Counted from the stretch's first letter, positions 1-8,106 are shown. The stretch: DNA of 12,725 nucleotides from SIG714 sp045629725 (GCA_045629725.1 JAZQRT010000127.1:1-12725); one strand, 5' to 3'. Made by a program: numbers and translations. The notes: generated by a model not told the origin, from the sequence alone.

Positions 1-608
1 TCACAGAACGACATGGCTACGATCCGACTTGATGGAAGATGTGTGATACGGAGATAAACCTGATAGCTTGATGCTCCGAATTTCAAATACTGCCCAAAAT
101 CCCAAATAGAAGGAGAGAAATATATCGTTTCCTTTTCATCCATGTAAAATCCATCATCGTAATAGCTTGCCCACTCTACCTTCGTTGCGTTTGAAAGATC
201 AAAGCTGTCAAAGGGATCGTTTTTCGGTGAGATTGTAACAGAACATTCAGCAACAAGACCTGTTGTTGTTTTAACAGTTATTTTTGCTGTTCCTTCACTT
301 ATGGCAATTACGTTTCCGTCCTGATCAACGTAGGCAACCGAGGAATCATTTGTGAAATAAATAATCCTTTCATCATCCTTAAGCTCGCTTAAAAGCTTAA
401 CGCTTAATTTTTCGGATTGACCAACCGAAAGCTCAAGACTGGAGTGATTAAGACTTATATCGGGAGTCTTTGAGGGAGAACTCTCGGGCGTGAGGGAGGG
501 AAGCGACGTTTCGTTACCTGTGGCTGTAGACGAAATATCGGAATTATCACACGCCGCAAACGCCATACAAAACAAAAGCATTAAAATTGTCAGAAGAATT
601 TTTTTCAT
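1..608 (-). CDS. Surface lipoprotein with BIG2 Ig-like domain (3' end outside window)
   Basis: Reading the minus strand from an ATG at 608 gives 202 uninterrupted codons to the window edge, so the C-terminus is missing. An AGGAGA ribosome site lies 7-8 bases upstream. The protein opens with MKK, a hydrophobic stretch and the lipobox F-A-A-C, with Cys20 as the expected lipidated residue, so it should be anchored to the outer face of the cytoplasmic membrane. Residues 21-50 are a Ser/Thr/Pro-rich linker. Residues about 51-127 match the bacterial Ig-like group 2 (BIG2) pattern: a start like SLELSVGQ, then FTNDSSVAYVDQDGNV, then the end ISEGTAKITVKT. About 75 aromatic-rich residues follow that I do not recognise. 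BIG2 domains are usually adhesion or spacer modules, so the real function probably lies in the missing part. No convincing -35/-10 pair is visible; a weak extended -10 (TGTTAGTAT) lies at 643-651. Confidence 0.85.
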   Translation of the reverse strand, partial: MKKILLTILMLLFCMAFAACDNSDISSTATGNETSLPSLTPESSPSKTPDISLNHSSLELSVGQSEKLSVKLLSELKDDERIIYFTNDSSVAYVDQDGNVIAISEGTAKITVKTTTGLVAECSVTISPKNDPFDSFDLSNATKVEWASYYDDGFYMDEKETIYFSPSIWDFGQYLKFGASSYQVYLRITHLPSSRIVAMSFC

Positions 609-699
609 GTACGATCTCCTTTGGTGTTAAAACTATCAATATATACTAACATATATTTAACGTTTATTGGTTAATACTTTGTTAATTATTTATAGTCAT

Positions 700-729
700 A
701 AACAAAATCCCTCGGCATTCGCCGAGGGA
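700..729 (-). terminator. Intrinsic terminator of the surface peptidase gene
   Basis: A perfect 9-bp stem (TCCCTCGGC at 708-716 and GCCGAGGGA at 721-729) closes an ATTC loop. On the minus strand it is followed by TTTTGTTTATG. It lies about 30 bases after the peptidase stop codon, so it ends that transcript and separates it from the downstream lipoprotein gene. The plus-strand side has no T tract, so it should work in one direction only. Confidence 0.9.
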
Positions 730-757
730 AATGTATAAGTTATAGATTTAAGATGCT

Positions 758-2641
758 TTATGCCTTCTTTTTCTTTGTAACGATTACTGCAACAACACCG
801 AGGGCAACAACTGCAACTGCAACAACTACTACGATAACAACAGTGTTATTTCCGCCATCGTTACCTGTTGTGGATGTACCTGCAGGGGTTGTTCCGGGAA
901 CGGGAGTTGTCTCGGGAGCAGTTGTATCAGCAACAACCTCAATCTTTGTTTCAGCACTTGTCTTAACAGTATAAACACCGTTTGAAGCTGCAACTTCAGT
1001 GCCGTTTACAAGAACCTTTGCACCCTCTGCGACACCGTCAAGTGTGAAGGAAGTTTCTTCGCCAACCGTAGCATATTTAGCTGCGTTGTTTGTAAACACA
1101 ACATTTACGCCTTCGGGAGCATTTACAGAAACGCTCGCAAGGTTAAGATCCTTGAACCAATACTTAATGCTTCCGGATGTTTTAGCCTGATAGCTTTCTC
1201 CGCCTTCGGGAAGCTGGATTTCGGAAAGAACTTTCTTATTTGAGTTGATAAGCTTAACAGATTTAACAACGATGGGCTCCTTCTGGAAGCTGTAAACTCT
1301 AACGCCCCATTCGTAGTCTTCAAAGGATTTTCCTTCTTCCATTGTCGCGAGAAGTCTGTCATAGGAGAGTGTGAAGTAACCTGTTTCAGCTTCAACACCA
1401 TCCTTAACCTGCTTTCCGCTGAAAGTATACTTCATACCTTCAACATCGTAGTCGGGGTGGCAGTTTTTGTTCATTTTTCCGTAGTAGAACATCATAGGAA
1501 TAACCTGCTCTATATTATCTGTTCCAACGGGCTGTCTTGTGAGATATACAGCTGTTCCTTCACGGTTTACAACCTCAACCTCAACCTGAACCATAAGATC
1601 GGGAGAACCAATAGCAATATCTGTTTTCCAATCTGTGAAGCAGAACTGGTCCATAGAAATATAACGCTGAGGATGGAGAGCATTGATTGCGGGAAATTCA
1701 GATTTTGAGTTGAGAGCATCGTACATAAGCCATACGCAACCGTCATTCATCCAATCGCCCCATGAGTTCGCAACAAGGAAAGCACCCTTCATCGTTGCGC
1801 CTGCGATAGTGCACTCTACGTTATCGTCATAACCGATAATAGAAACCTGATGTCCGCCGGACTGATCAGAGTGTGACCAAGAAAGACAATCCTCGCCTTT
1901 TTTACCGATGTCACCGTTTTTGGTGATCTTGTCATATCTCCAAGCGCCTGAAAGACCGCCTGTTACAACTACGTTACCGTCAACAAGTGACTGCTTGATC
2001 TTGTTGAGAAGCTCTTTTCCTTTTTCGGTTGTTGTAAGCATGATATCGCCGTTTGCGTCACCGTATGTTTCTTTTTTGATCCAAATCTGGTCTTCTTCCG
2101 ATGTCCAGTTCTGAAGTCTGATCTCAAGAGCTTCTTCAAGAAGACCTTCGGTTACGCCCCATTCGACGGACTGCTTCCACTGAAGCTTAGAGCCGGGAGC
2201 CATAAAGATCTTGTAAGCTCCGCTGCCGGGCTGCATGTAGAAGGAAAGCTTGTCCATTGTTGTGATACCGTGGTCAAGAAGAATATCATATACCCAAGCT
2301 GTACCGGAACCGGAAAAGTCGAATGTGAATTTAGGTGACATAAGGTACTTTTTGTTTCCGGAGGAAGGATCCCACTCAATATCGGGGTCGATACTGTGAA
2401 GGTATCTTGATACTGCATTGGTCATCTGCATATATGTAATGGACTGTGAAGCACAGGATCCGATCTCTCCCTGGTTGGAAACAGGAGGAAGATGCTTTGT
2501 ACCAACGAGTGTGGTGGATGAAGGAAGTGCCTTGACCTCATCCGTTGTTGTGCCGTCAGCAAATACTGTGAAGGTAGCAACGGAGGAAAGTGCCATTGTG
2601 AAGATCAAGAGCATGGCAAGAATGAAGCGTGAATTTTTCAT
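758..2641 (-). CDS. Secreted papain-like (C1 family) cysteine peptidase with C-terminal membrane anchor
   Basis: The protein has 627 residues. Residues 1-30 form a signal peptide (MKNSRF start, hydrophobic core, then TVFADG). Residues about 40-330 carry the papain-fold catalytic set: Gln57 and Cys63 in NQGEIGSCAS, six residues apart as in papain, His264 in GGHQVSIIGYDD, and Asn292 in ANSWG. All four residues are present, so it is probably active. There is no recognisable propeptide of usual length. A beta-rich region follows, ending in an Ig-like stretch at about 510-575, then a Thr/Pro/Gly-rich linker and a Val/Ala helix (601-622) before KKKKA. There is no LPXTG motif, so the helix itself is the likely anchor. 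I chose the start at 2641 because AGAGG lies 8 bases upstream and a signal peptide begins there. A longer frame up to 2722 would run back through the promoter. Substrate is unknown; host, dietary or self surface proteins are possible. Confidence 0.88.
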   Translation of the reverse strand: MKNSRFILAMLLIFTMALSSVATFTVFADGTTTDEVKALPSSTTLVGTKHLPPVSNQGEIGSCASQSITYMQMTNAVSRYLHSIDPDIEWDPSSGNKKYLMSPKFTFDFSGSGTAWVYDILLDHGITTMDKLSFYMQPGSGAYKIFMAPGSKLQWKQSVEWGVTEGLLEEALEIRLQNWTSEEDQIWIKKETYGDANGDIMLTTTEKGKELLNKIKQSLVDGNVVVTGGLSGAWRYDKITKNGDIGKKGEDCLSWSHSDQSGGHQVSIIGYDDNVECTIAGATMKGAFLVANSWGDWMNDGCVWLMYDALNSKSEFPAINALHPQRYISMDQFCFTDWKTDIAIGSPDLMVQVEVEVVNREGTAVYLTRQPVGTDNIEQVIPMMFYYGKMNKNCHPDYDVEGMKYTFSGKQVKDGVEAETGYFTLSYDRLLATMEEGKSFEDYEWGVRVYSFQKEPIVVKSVKLINSNKKVLSEIQLPEGGESYQAKTSGSIKYWFKDLNLASVSVNAPEGVNVVFTNNAAKYATVGEETSFTLDGVAEGAKVLVNGTEVAASNGVYTVKTSAETKIEVVADTTAPETTPVPGTTPAGTSTTGNDGGNNTVVIVVVVAVAVVALGVVAVIVTKKKKA

Positions 2642-2669
2642 TGTCAAATCCTCTTTTAATTTAATATTT

Positions 2670-2683
2670 GTACTGAAAAGTAC
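2670..2683 (-). other. Small hairpin in the peptidase mRNA leader
   Basis: GTACT and AGTAC form a 5-bp stem around a GAAA tetraloop. It lies in the 5' leader between the predicted transcription start (about 2687) and the ribosome site. It could stabilise the mRNA end or be chance; nothing further supports a regulatory role. Confidence 0.35.
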
Positions 2684-2693
2684 ATTCAAAGAT

Positions 2694-2722
2694 AGTATAA
2701 ACAATTTTTTAAATAAAGTCAA
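2694..2722 (-). promoter_or_regulatory. Sigma-A-type promoter of the surface peptidase gene
   Basis: On the minus strand there is a -35 box TTGACT (2722-2717), a 17-base spacer and a -10 box TATACT (2699-2694), both one base from consensus. Transcription would start near 2687, leaving a leader of about 45 bases before the ATG at 2641. Confidence 0.8.
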
Positions 2723-2812
2723 GACGATTTTGTTAATTTATATATTTGAAATAATCTGTACAAGCTTTTTTTCAATAATTTTGTAAAAAAACAAGATGAA
2801 CAGTTTTGATTC

Positions 2813-2841
2813 TTGACAAAAATACGATTAGATGATACTAT
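2813..2841 (+). promoter_or_regulatory. Sigma-A-type promoter of the radical SAM gene
   Basis: A perfect -35 box TTGACA (2813-2818), a 17-base spacer and a -10-like TACTAT (2836-2841) lie about 50 bases upstream of the ATG at 2892. The promoter is divergent from that of the peptidase gene, with about 90 bases between the -35 boxes. That AT-rich stretch could hold a shared regulator site, but I saw no clear operator. Confidence 0.7.
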
Positions 2842-2891
2842 ATATATTTGGTAAGATATAATTCTATGAAGATTTTGGAGAGGATGTAAAA

Positions 2892-4862
2892 ATGATTGAA
2901 AAGATTACAAATGCCGAATTTCTTCCTGTAACTTCTCGTGAATGTAAGGAAAGAGGTTGGGATGCTCCCGATTTTGTTTACGTGTCCGGTGATGCTTATG
3001 TTGATCATCCGTCCTTTGGTGTTGCAATAATTTCAAGAATTCTTGAAGCACAAGGGTATCGTGTGGCAATACTTTCACAGCCCGACTATAAATCCTGTGA
3101 AGATTTCAAGCGTTTTGGCAGACCTCGTTTGGGATTCCTTGTCAGTGCGGGAAATATAGATTCAATGGTTGCCCATTATACGGTTTCGAAAAGGAAGCGT
3201 ACTTATGATTACTATACCGAAGGCGGAAAAATGGGAAAAAGACCGGATAGAGCCATTATTGTATATTGTAACAGAATACGTGAGGCGTACGGCGATATTC
3301 CGATAGTTATCGGTGGTCTTGAGGCATCGCTTCGCCGTTTTGCTCATTACGATTATTGGGATGACAAGGTGCGCCGTTCAATTCTAGTTGATTCAAGAGC
3401 GGATATTCTCAGCTACGGAATGGGTGAAAAAATAATTCTTCGTATTGCAGAGCTTCTTAACAAAGGGGTTCCTGTGAAAAAGATCCATGATGTTAGGGGG
3501 ACGGTATATCTAACAACTCCCGAGGATAAAATCCATTTTGAATCTGTCGGAGGATGGAATTATAATGACCTTAAAACGAACAAAAAAACATATGCAGAGG
3601 CTTTTTCAGAGCAGTATAAAAATCAGGATTCTGTTTACGGAAAGGCAATAACCGAGATATATGACAGCAAAATGCTTGTGCAAAATCCTCCCATGCCGCC
3701 TCTTGAAAGGGAAGAGCTTGATTATGTATATTCCTTGCCCTATACAAGACGTTACCATCCCATGTATGAAAAGGATGGAGGCGTTCCCGCAATAAATGAA
3801 ATAGAGTTTTCAATTACACATAACAGAGGATGCTTCGGGGCGTGTAATTTCTGCGCTCTTGCCTTCCATCAAGGTAGAACTGTCCGTTCAAGAAGTATTG
3901 AATCATGTGTTAAGGAAGCGGAATTTATTACAAAAATGAAGGGCTTTAAGGGATACATTCACGACGTTGGCGGGCCCACAGCGAATTTCAGATATCCTGC
4001 ATGTGATAAACAGATAAAATACGGAGTTTGTAAGGACAAAAGATGTCTTGCTCCGACTCCTTGTAAAAATCTTAAAGTAAACCATGATGAATACATTGAG
4101 CTTTTAAAGAGCATTGAGAAGGTTCCGAAGGTAAAAAAGGTATTTGTAAGATCAGGTGTAAGATTTGATTACGTTATGTATGATAAATCAGAAGCGTTCT
4201 TTAAAAAGCTTGTTGCGGATAATGTATCAGGTCAGCTTAAGGTTGCGCCCGAGCATATCTGTCCAACAGTTTTAAATGCCATGGGTAAGCCGCCCAAAAA
4301 GGTTTACGATGCCTTCAAGGATAGATTTTTTGAAATTACAAAAAGCATAGGTAAGGAGCAGTATTTGGTTCCATATCTTATTTCCAGCCATCCGGGTTCT
4401 ACTCTCAATGATGCTGTGGAGCTTGCTTTGTATCTTAAAAAATGGGGATACTCGCCTGAGCAGGTGCAGGATTTTTATCCAACGCCCGGAACTGCCTCAA
4501 CAACGATGTTTTACACTGGTATTGATCCTTTTACAGGTAAATCGATATACGTTCCCGTAAATCACGAGGAAAAGAAAATGCAAAGAGCACTTTTGCAGTT
4601 TTCTAATCCAGCAAATGCAGATACGGTAAGAGCTGCGCTTAGACTTTGCGGCAGAGAAGATCTTATCGGTATGGGCAAGGATTGCCTTGTAAAGCCGGAA
4701 AGAGGAGTCTTTGTTCAATTACAAAGGAGCGTAAAACGTAATTCTCCTATAAAAGAAGGGAAAAAACAAGCAAATAAACAAAGCAAAAGAACTCAATCGC
4801 AGAAAGAAAAAACAATAAAGGTCAGACAGGATAAGAAAAAATCAAATAAATCTGCGAAATAA
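2892..4862 (+). CDS. ygiQ: YgiQ-family radical SAM protein (UPF0313)
   Basis: The protein has 656 residues and an unknown reaction. The radical SAM signature C-x3-C-x2-C is Cys314, Cys318 and Cys321 in RGCFGACNFC; these residues bind the 4Fe-4S cluster that cleaves S-adenosylmethionine. The N-terminal 300 residues are the YgiQ-type N-domain. C-terminal motifs of the family are clear: VAPEH, KEQYLVPYLISSHPG, VQDFYPTPGTASTTMFYTG and a final GREDLIGMGKDCLV. Four further cysteines (371, 380, 385, 391) follow the radical SAM core; E. coli YgiQ has, as I recall it, a similar cysteine group. The last 40 residues are a Lys/Gln-rich, probably disordered tail that might bind RNA or ribosomes (inference). 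GGAGAGG precedes the ATG at good spacing and the gene has its own promoter. Family identity is very secure; the function is not known for the family. Confidence 0.95.
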   Translation: MIEKITNAEFLPVTSRECKERGWDAPDFVYVSGDAYVDHPSFGVAIISRILEAQGYRVAILSQPDYKSCEDFKRFGRPRLGFLVSAGNIDSMVAHYTVSKRKRTYDYYTEGGKMGKRPDRAIIVYCNRIREAYGDIPIVIGGLEASLRRFAHYDYWDDKVRRSILVDSRADILSYGMGEKIILRIAELLNKGVPVKKIHDVRGTVYLTTPEDKIHFESVGGWNYNDLKTNKKTYAEAFSEQYKNQDSVYGKAITEIYDSKMLVQNPPMPPLEREELDYVYSLPYTRRYHPMYEKDGGVPAINEIEFSITHNRGCFGACNFCALAFHQGRTVRSRSIESCVKEAEFITKMKGFKGYIHDVGGPTANFRYPACDKQIKYGVCKDKRCLAPTPCKNLKVNHDEYIELLKSIEKVPKVKKVFVRSGVRFDYVMYDKSEAFFKKLVADNVSGQLKVAPEHICPTVLNAMGKPPKKVYDAFKDRFFEITKSIGKEQYLVPYLISSHPGSTLNDAVELALYLKKWGYSPEQVQDFYPTPGTASTTMFYTGIDPFTGKSIYVPVNHEEKKMQRALLQFSNPANADTVRAALRLCGREDLIGMGKDCLVKPERGVFVQLQRSVKRNSPIKEGKKQANKQSKRTQSQKEKTIKVRQDKKKSNKSAK

Positions 4863-4884
4863 TCCCATAAAGTTAAAAAAAGAC

Positions 4885-4913
4885 TTGACCGAAAAAATAT
4901 GATGTGTTATAAT
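4885..4913 (+). promoter_or_regulatory. Strong sigma-A-type promoter of the LytM-like gene
   Basis: TTGACC (4885-4890), a 17-base spacer and a perfect TATAAT (4908-4913) lie just after the radical SAM stop codon. Transcription would start near 4920. That rules out an ATG at 4899 as the translation start and supports the one at 4953. Confidence 0.85.
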
Positions 4914-4952
4914 TATCTTGCTATATCATGTCATGCAGGAAGGAAGTGTGGG

Positions 4953-6617
4953 ATGAAAAGAAGATATATTGTAATTTTTAGCCTTGTATTTTTATTGATA
5001 CCGACATATATCATACTTTCGCTGTTTATCAGAGAAAGTAATACTCCTATAAATTTAAGAAGCCTCAGAACAGTTGAGGTTATTTCTCCCAACGGAGCGG
5101 AATATACATTTGAATCAGGAGCCGAGGACGGTTTTGCAGAGCTTTTTTTGGACATGGTCATGGAGAAGAGATCTGTTTCGATTCCCGGTAATGACGTAGA
5201 CGTTACAAGATGCTTCAAGGTGAATTTTGTTACCGATCTTTTCAATACGGAATATGATTTTATATTTTCTTCGGATCCTTCTGAATGTTACGTTAAACAG
5301 AAGCAGGGTGTTAAGGTTTCGTATTATAAGATACTTTCAAGCCAAGCAAAACAGTTTCTTTCGTCTGAATATTCCGAGGGAGTTTATGCTGCCTCTGAAA
5401 TTCCAAAGCTTACAATAAGCGGAGAACAGGTAGGGATTTCAAAGGTTAATTGGAATTATAAAACTGTATCCGGTGAGTCGAAGTCTGCTAAAGAATTTGT
5501 GATCTCAAATGATAAAACCACGATAGGAGCAGTTGCAACTGATTTTGTCTGCAACTTTTCTGTGAAGCCCGACAATATTGACGTAAAGATAAGCCGAGAG
5601 GATAACGGTGAAACGATATACATCGGTAAATATTCGGGAATCTCAAAAATATCCGAGACACAGAATCATTTTGTTAAAATTGAGATATATGCTAACTGGA
5701 ACGAAAGCCTTTCCAAAGATTATTGGGGTAACATAACCTATGTAGTATATGCAAAGCTTCATGCACCTGCATATTTTTATCTCAGTGAGCCCCAGATAAA
5801 CGAAGGTGAGTTTGCAATTATCAACGCAAAAAATGTCATTGATATTTCAAAGCTTACCTGTGTTTGCGACGGACTTGATTTTTCGCCTGTGTTCTTCAAG
5901 GACGGAGAGTATTACAGAGCCTATGTTCCGATCCCTCTCGGTACACTTGAGGAGCTTGAAAATGGTAATGGCAGAATAAACTTTACACTCACGTCGGAAG
6001 AAACAGAGCAGACTCTTTCACTCATTGTTTTGGAGCGCGCGGATGCAAACAAAACAGTCTACAATATAGAACAAACCTCATTTACCGATCTTGAAATTTG
6101 TTCCAATCCATATTCCGTGCTATATAGCAGAATAGAATCAGTAATTAAGCTTAATACGAATTTTTCAACCAACTATGCGATTGGCAGATTCTTTGACGGA
6201 TATTCTGGAACGATTAGAAGAACTTCGTTTGGAACGTATATCAAATACAGTGGAATCCAAGGCACTTACAGAGGAACCGATTGTCATTATGTCGGAGCAA
6301 AAAGTGAACCGATTGCGGCAGTCAACGCAGGTAAGGTTGTTTTTATCGGAAGATTTGATTATACGGGAGGTCTTGTGGTTGTTGATCATGGTTTCGGACT
6401 TCTCAGCTGGTATTGGAATATAGGTGAGTTTGCGGAAGGACTCACCGTTGGAAATGTTCTTAAATCGGGAGACCCCTTGGGTTACAACGGGGGCGGAGGT
6501 CTTACGGAGACTCTCAGCGGCAGAAAAGCGTCAGTGCATGTAGCAGTAACGATCTTCGGTGAGCCCGTGGACATTACTCCGCTTACAAAAAGAGGTCTTC
6601 AGATTGTTGACAAATAA
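4953..6617 (+). CDS. Bitopic membrane protein with degenerate M23/LytM domain
   Basis: The protein has 554 residues. MKRR and a single hydrophobic helix (about 5-26) give an N-in topology with the rest outside the membrane. Residues 30-265 are unrecognised. Residues about 269-370 look like the Ig-like domain that precedes M23 domains in clostridial proteins (EGEFAIINAKN, then DGEYYRAYVPIPLG). Residues about 436-550 follow the M23 fold: AAVNAGKVVFIG, GGLVVVDHGFGLLSWYW and VLKSGDPLGYNG. The catalytic set is broken. The usual HxxxD is Y439-x3-D443, the YxHL-type His is replaced by Asn489, and HxH near the end is S537-V-H539. Only one Asp and one His of the expected residues remain, so hydrolysis is unlikely. 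It may instead bind peptidoglycan or a partner protein, as degenerate LytM domains such as SpoIIQ or EnvC do. The start at 4953 follows a GGAAGG site and the promoter position. Confidence 0.8.
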   Translation: MKRRYIVIFSLVFLLIPTYIILSLFIRESNTPINLRSLRTVEVISPNGAEYTFESGAEDGFAELFLDMVMEKRSVSIPGNDVDVTRCFKVNFVTDLFNTEYDFIFSSDPSECYVKQKQGVKVSYYKILSSQAKQFLSSEYSEGVYAASEIPKLTISGEQVGISKVNWNYKTVSGESKSAKEFVISNDKTTIGAVATDFVCNFSVKPDNIDVKISREDNGETIYIGKYSGISKISETQNHFVKIEIYANWNESLSKDYWGNITYVVYAKLHAPAYFYLSEPQINEGEFAIINAKNVIDISKLTCVCDGLDFSPVFFKDGEYYRAYVPIPLGTLEELENGNGRINFTLTSEETEQTLSLIVLERADANKTVYNIEQTSFTDLEICSNPYSVLYSRIESVIKLNTNFSTNYAIGRFFDGYSGTIRRTSFGTYIKYSGIQGTYRGTDCHYVGAKSEPIAAVNAGKVVFIGRFDYTGGLVVVDHGFGLLSWYWNIGEFAEGLTVGNVLKSGDPLGYNGGGGLTETLSGRKASVHVAVTIFGEPVDITPLTKRGLQIVDK

Positions 6618-6635
6618 TTTATGTTACGATAATTT
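6607..6635 (+). promoter_or_regulatory. Possible promoter for purB overlapping the upstream stop codon
   Basis: TTGACA (6607-6612) sits in the last codons of the LytM-like gene. Possible -10 boxes are GATAAT (6628-6633, 15-base spacer) or TAATTT (6630-6635, 17-base spacer). The perfect -35 is suggestive, but neither -10 pairing is ideal. If it is real, purB is expressed separately from the upstream gene; otherwise it reads through. Confidence 0.45.
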
Positions 6636-6675
6636 TTAAGTTTGTAATTTTATAAAATAATACAGGAGATAAAAA

Positions 6676-8106
6676 ATGAAAGATTCATACGTAAATCCGC
6701 TTTGCGAGCGATATTCAAGTAAGGAAATGAAATTTATATTTTCTCCCGACAATAAGTTTTCAACTTGGCGTAAGCTTTGGGTTGCGCTTGCTGAGTCTGA
6801 GAAGGAGCTTGGACTTGATATCAAGGATTCCCAAATTGCTGAAATGAAGGAAAATATATATAACATTGACTATGCCAAAGCAAGAGAGCATGAGTCGCGT
6901 GTCAGACACGATGTTATGGCTCACGTGCTTACGTTTGGAGAACTTTGTCCTGAGGCGCGTCCCATAATACATCTCGGTGCCACCTCCTGTTACGTTGGGG
7001 ATAATACGGACATCATCGTAATGAAACAGGCACTTCTCCATGTAAAACGCCTTCTTGTGAACTGTATTGCCGTGCTTGCTGAATTTGCGGAAAAACACAA
7101 GGACGTACAAACCCTTGCGTATACTCATTTTCAGGCTGCACAGCCTACAACAGCAGGAAAAAGAGCAACTTTATGGATACAGGATCTTATGATGGATCTT
7201 GAAGAGCTTGATTTCTGTATAGATAACCTTAAGCTTCTCGGATGCAAGGGAACAACAGGTACGTCTGCAAGCTTTATGAAGCTTTTTGACGGAGACGTTG
7301 AAAAGGTTGAGGAGCTTGAAAGAAAGATTGCCGCTAAGATGGGATTTGATTCCTGCTTTGCGGTATCGGGACAGACATATACAAGAAAGGTTGACTATAA
7401 GGTCCTCTCGGTTCTTTCGGGTATAGCTCAAAGTGCTTCAAAGTTCTCGGGAGATATCAGACTTCTTTCACATCTCAAGGAATTTGATGAGCCCTTTGAG
7501 GACGGACAGATCGGATCATCGGCTATGGCATATAAGCGTAATCCCATGAGATCCGAGCGTATTGCGTCCCTTTCAAGATATGTAATCTGCGATATGCTGA
7601 ATCCTGCGGTAACCGCAGCTACACAGTGGTTTGAAAGAACACTTGACGATTCCGCAAACAGAAGAATTTCACTTCCCGAGGCATTCCTTGCAATCGACGG
7701 AATTCTTACACTTTATATCAATATCGTAAAGGGCGGAAGAATTTATCCCGGAATGATGAAGCGTCATCTTGACGAGGAAATGCCATTCATGGCAACGGAA
7801 AACATCATGATGTACTGTGTAAGAAAGGGCAAGGATCGTCAGACACTTCACGAAGCGATAAGACGTCATTCTGTTGACTGTGCTCACGACGTTAAGGAAA
7901 AGGGACTTGATAATACCTTGCTTGACAGAATCGTTTCTGATCCCGAGTTCGATATTACAAGAGAAGAAGTTGATTCGATTCTTGCTTCGGATTCGTTTAC
8001 GGGAGCAGCTGAGGTACAGACAGAAAAGTATCTTGAAAATTTTGTGAAGCCCATGCTTGAAAAAAATAGTGATCTTCTTGGTGTAGATGCCGAGGTCAGA
8101 GTATAA
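6676..8106 (+). CDS. purB: Adenylosuccinate lyase
   Basis: The cytosolic enzyme has 476 residues. It splits fumarate from adenylosuccinate to give AMP, and from SAICAR to give AICAR in IMP synthesis. It works as a homotetramer with shared active sites in the fumarase/aspartase superfamily. The family signature GSSAMAYKRNP is at 280-290, including the catalytic serine loop. The acid histidine region is THFQAAQP with His151. GATSCYVGDNTD is at 101-112. At 476 residues, with WFERTLDDSANRRI and FMATENI motifs, it matches the long form shared by many clostridia and by animal ADSL, not the shorter Bacillus type of about 430. AGGAGA lies 6 bases before the ATG. purA follows after 59 bases without a terminator, so the AMP branch appears to be one transcript. 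Confidence 0.97.
   Translation: MKDSYVNPLCERYSSKEMKFIFSPDNKFSTWRKLWVALAESEKELGLDIKDSQIAEMKENIYNIDYAKAREHESRVRHDVMAHVLTFGELCPEARPIIHLGATSCYVGDNTDIIVMKQALLHVKRLLVNCIAVLAEFAEKHKDVQTLAYTHFQAAQPTTAGKRATLWIQDLMMDLEELDFCIDNLKLLGCKGTTGTSASFMKLFDGDVEKVEELERKIAAKMGFDSCFAVSGQTYTRKVDYKVLSVLSGIAQSASKFSGDIRLLSHLKEFDEPFEDGQIGSSAMAYKRNPMRSERIASLSRYVICDMLNPAVTAATQWFERTLDDSANRRISLPEAFLAIDGILTLYINIVKGGRIYPGMMKRHLDEEMPFMATENIMMYCVRKGKDRQTLHEAIRRHSVDCAHDVKEKGLDNTLLDRIVSDPEFDITREEVDSILASDSFTGAAEVQTEKYLENFVKPMLEKNSDLLGVDAEVRV

Noticed and set aside
780..845. GCAACAACT-like simple repeat near the end of the peptidase gene
   Set aside because: It comes from Val/Ala codons of the membrane helix and is not a tandem or CRISPR-like repeat.
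2045..2062. GDANGD stretch in the peptidase, resembling a dockerin calcium loop
   Set aside because: There is only one loop, inside the catalytic domain, and no second repeat or helix pattern. A cohesin/dockerin reading is not supported.
2642..2722. Extension of the peptidase frame upstream to an ATG at 2722
   Set aside because: The extension covers the -35 and -10 boxes and the leader, and no ribosome site precedes that ATG. The signal peptide and AGAGG site fix the start at 2641.
2418..2786. 122-codon plus-strand frame opposite the peptidase start
   Set aside because: It runs antisense through the signal peptide and promoter of a certain gene, and its composition is a reflection of that gene.
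4899..4952. Extension of the LytM-like frame upstream to an ATG at 4899
   Set aside because: That ATG lies between the -35 and -10 boxes, before the predicted transcript start, and it lacks a ribosome site.
6760..7128. 122-codon minus-strand frame inside purB
   Set aside because: It is antisense to conserved purB motifs and has no independent support.
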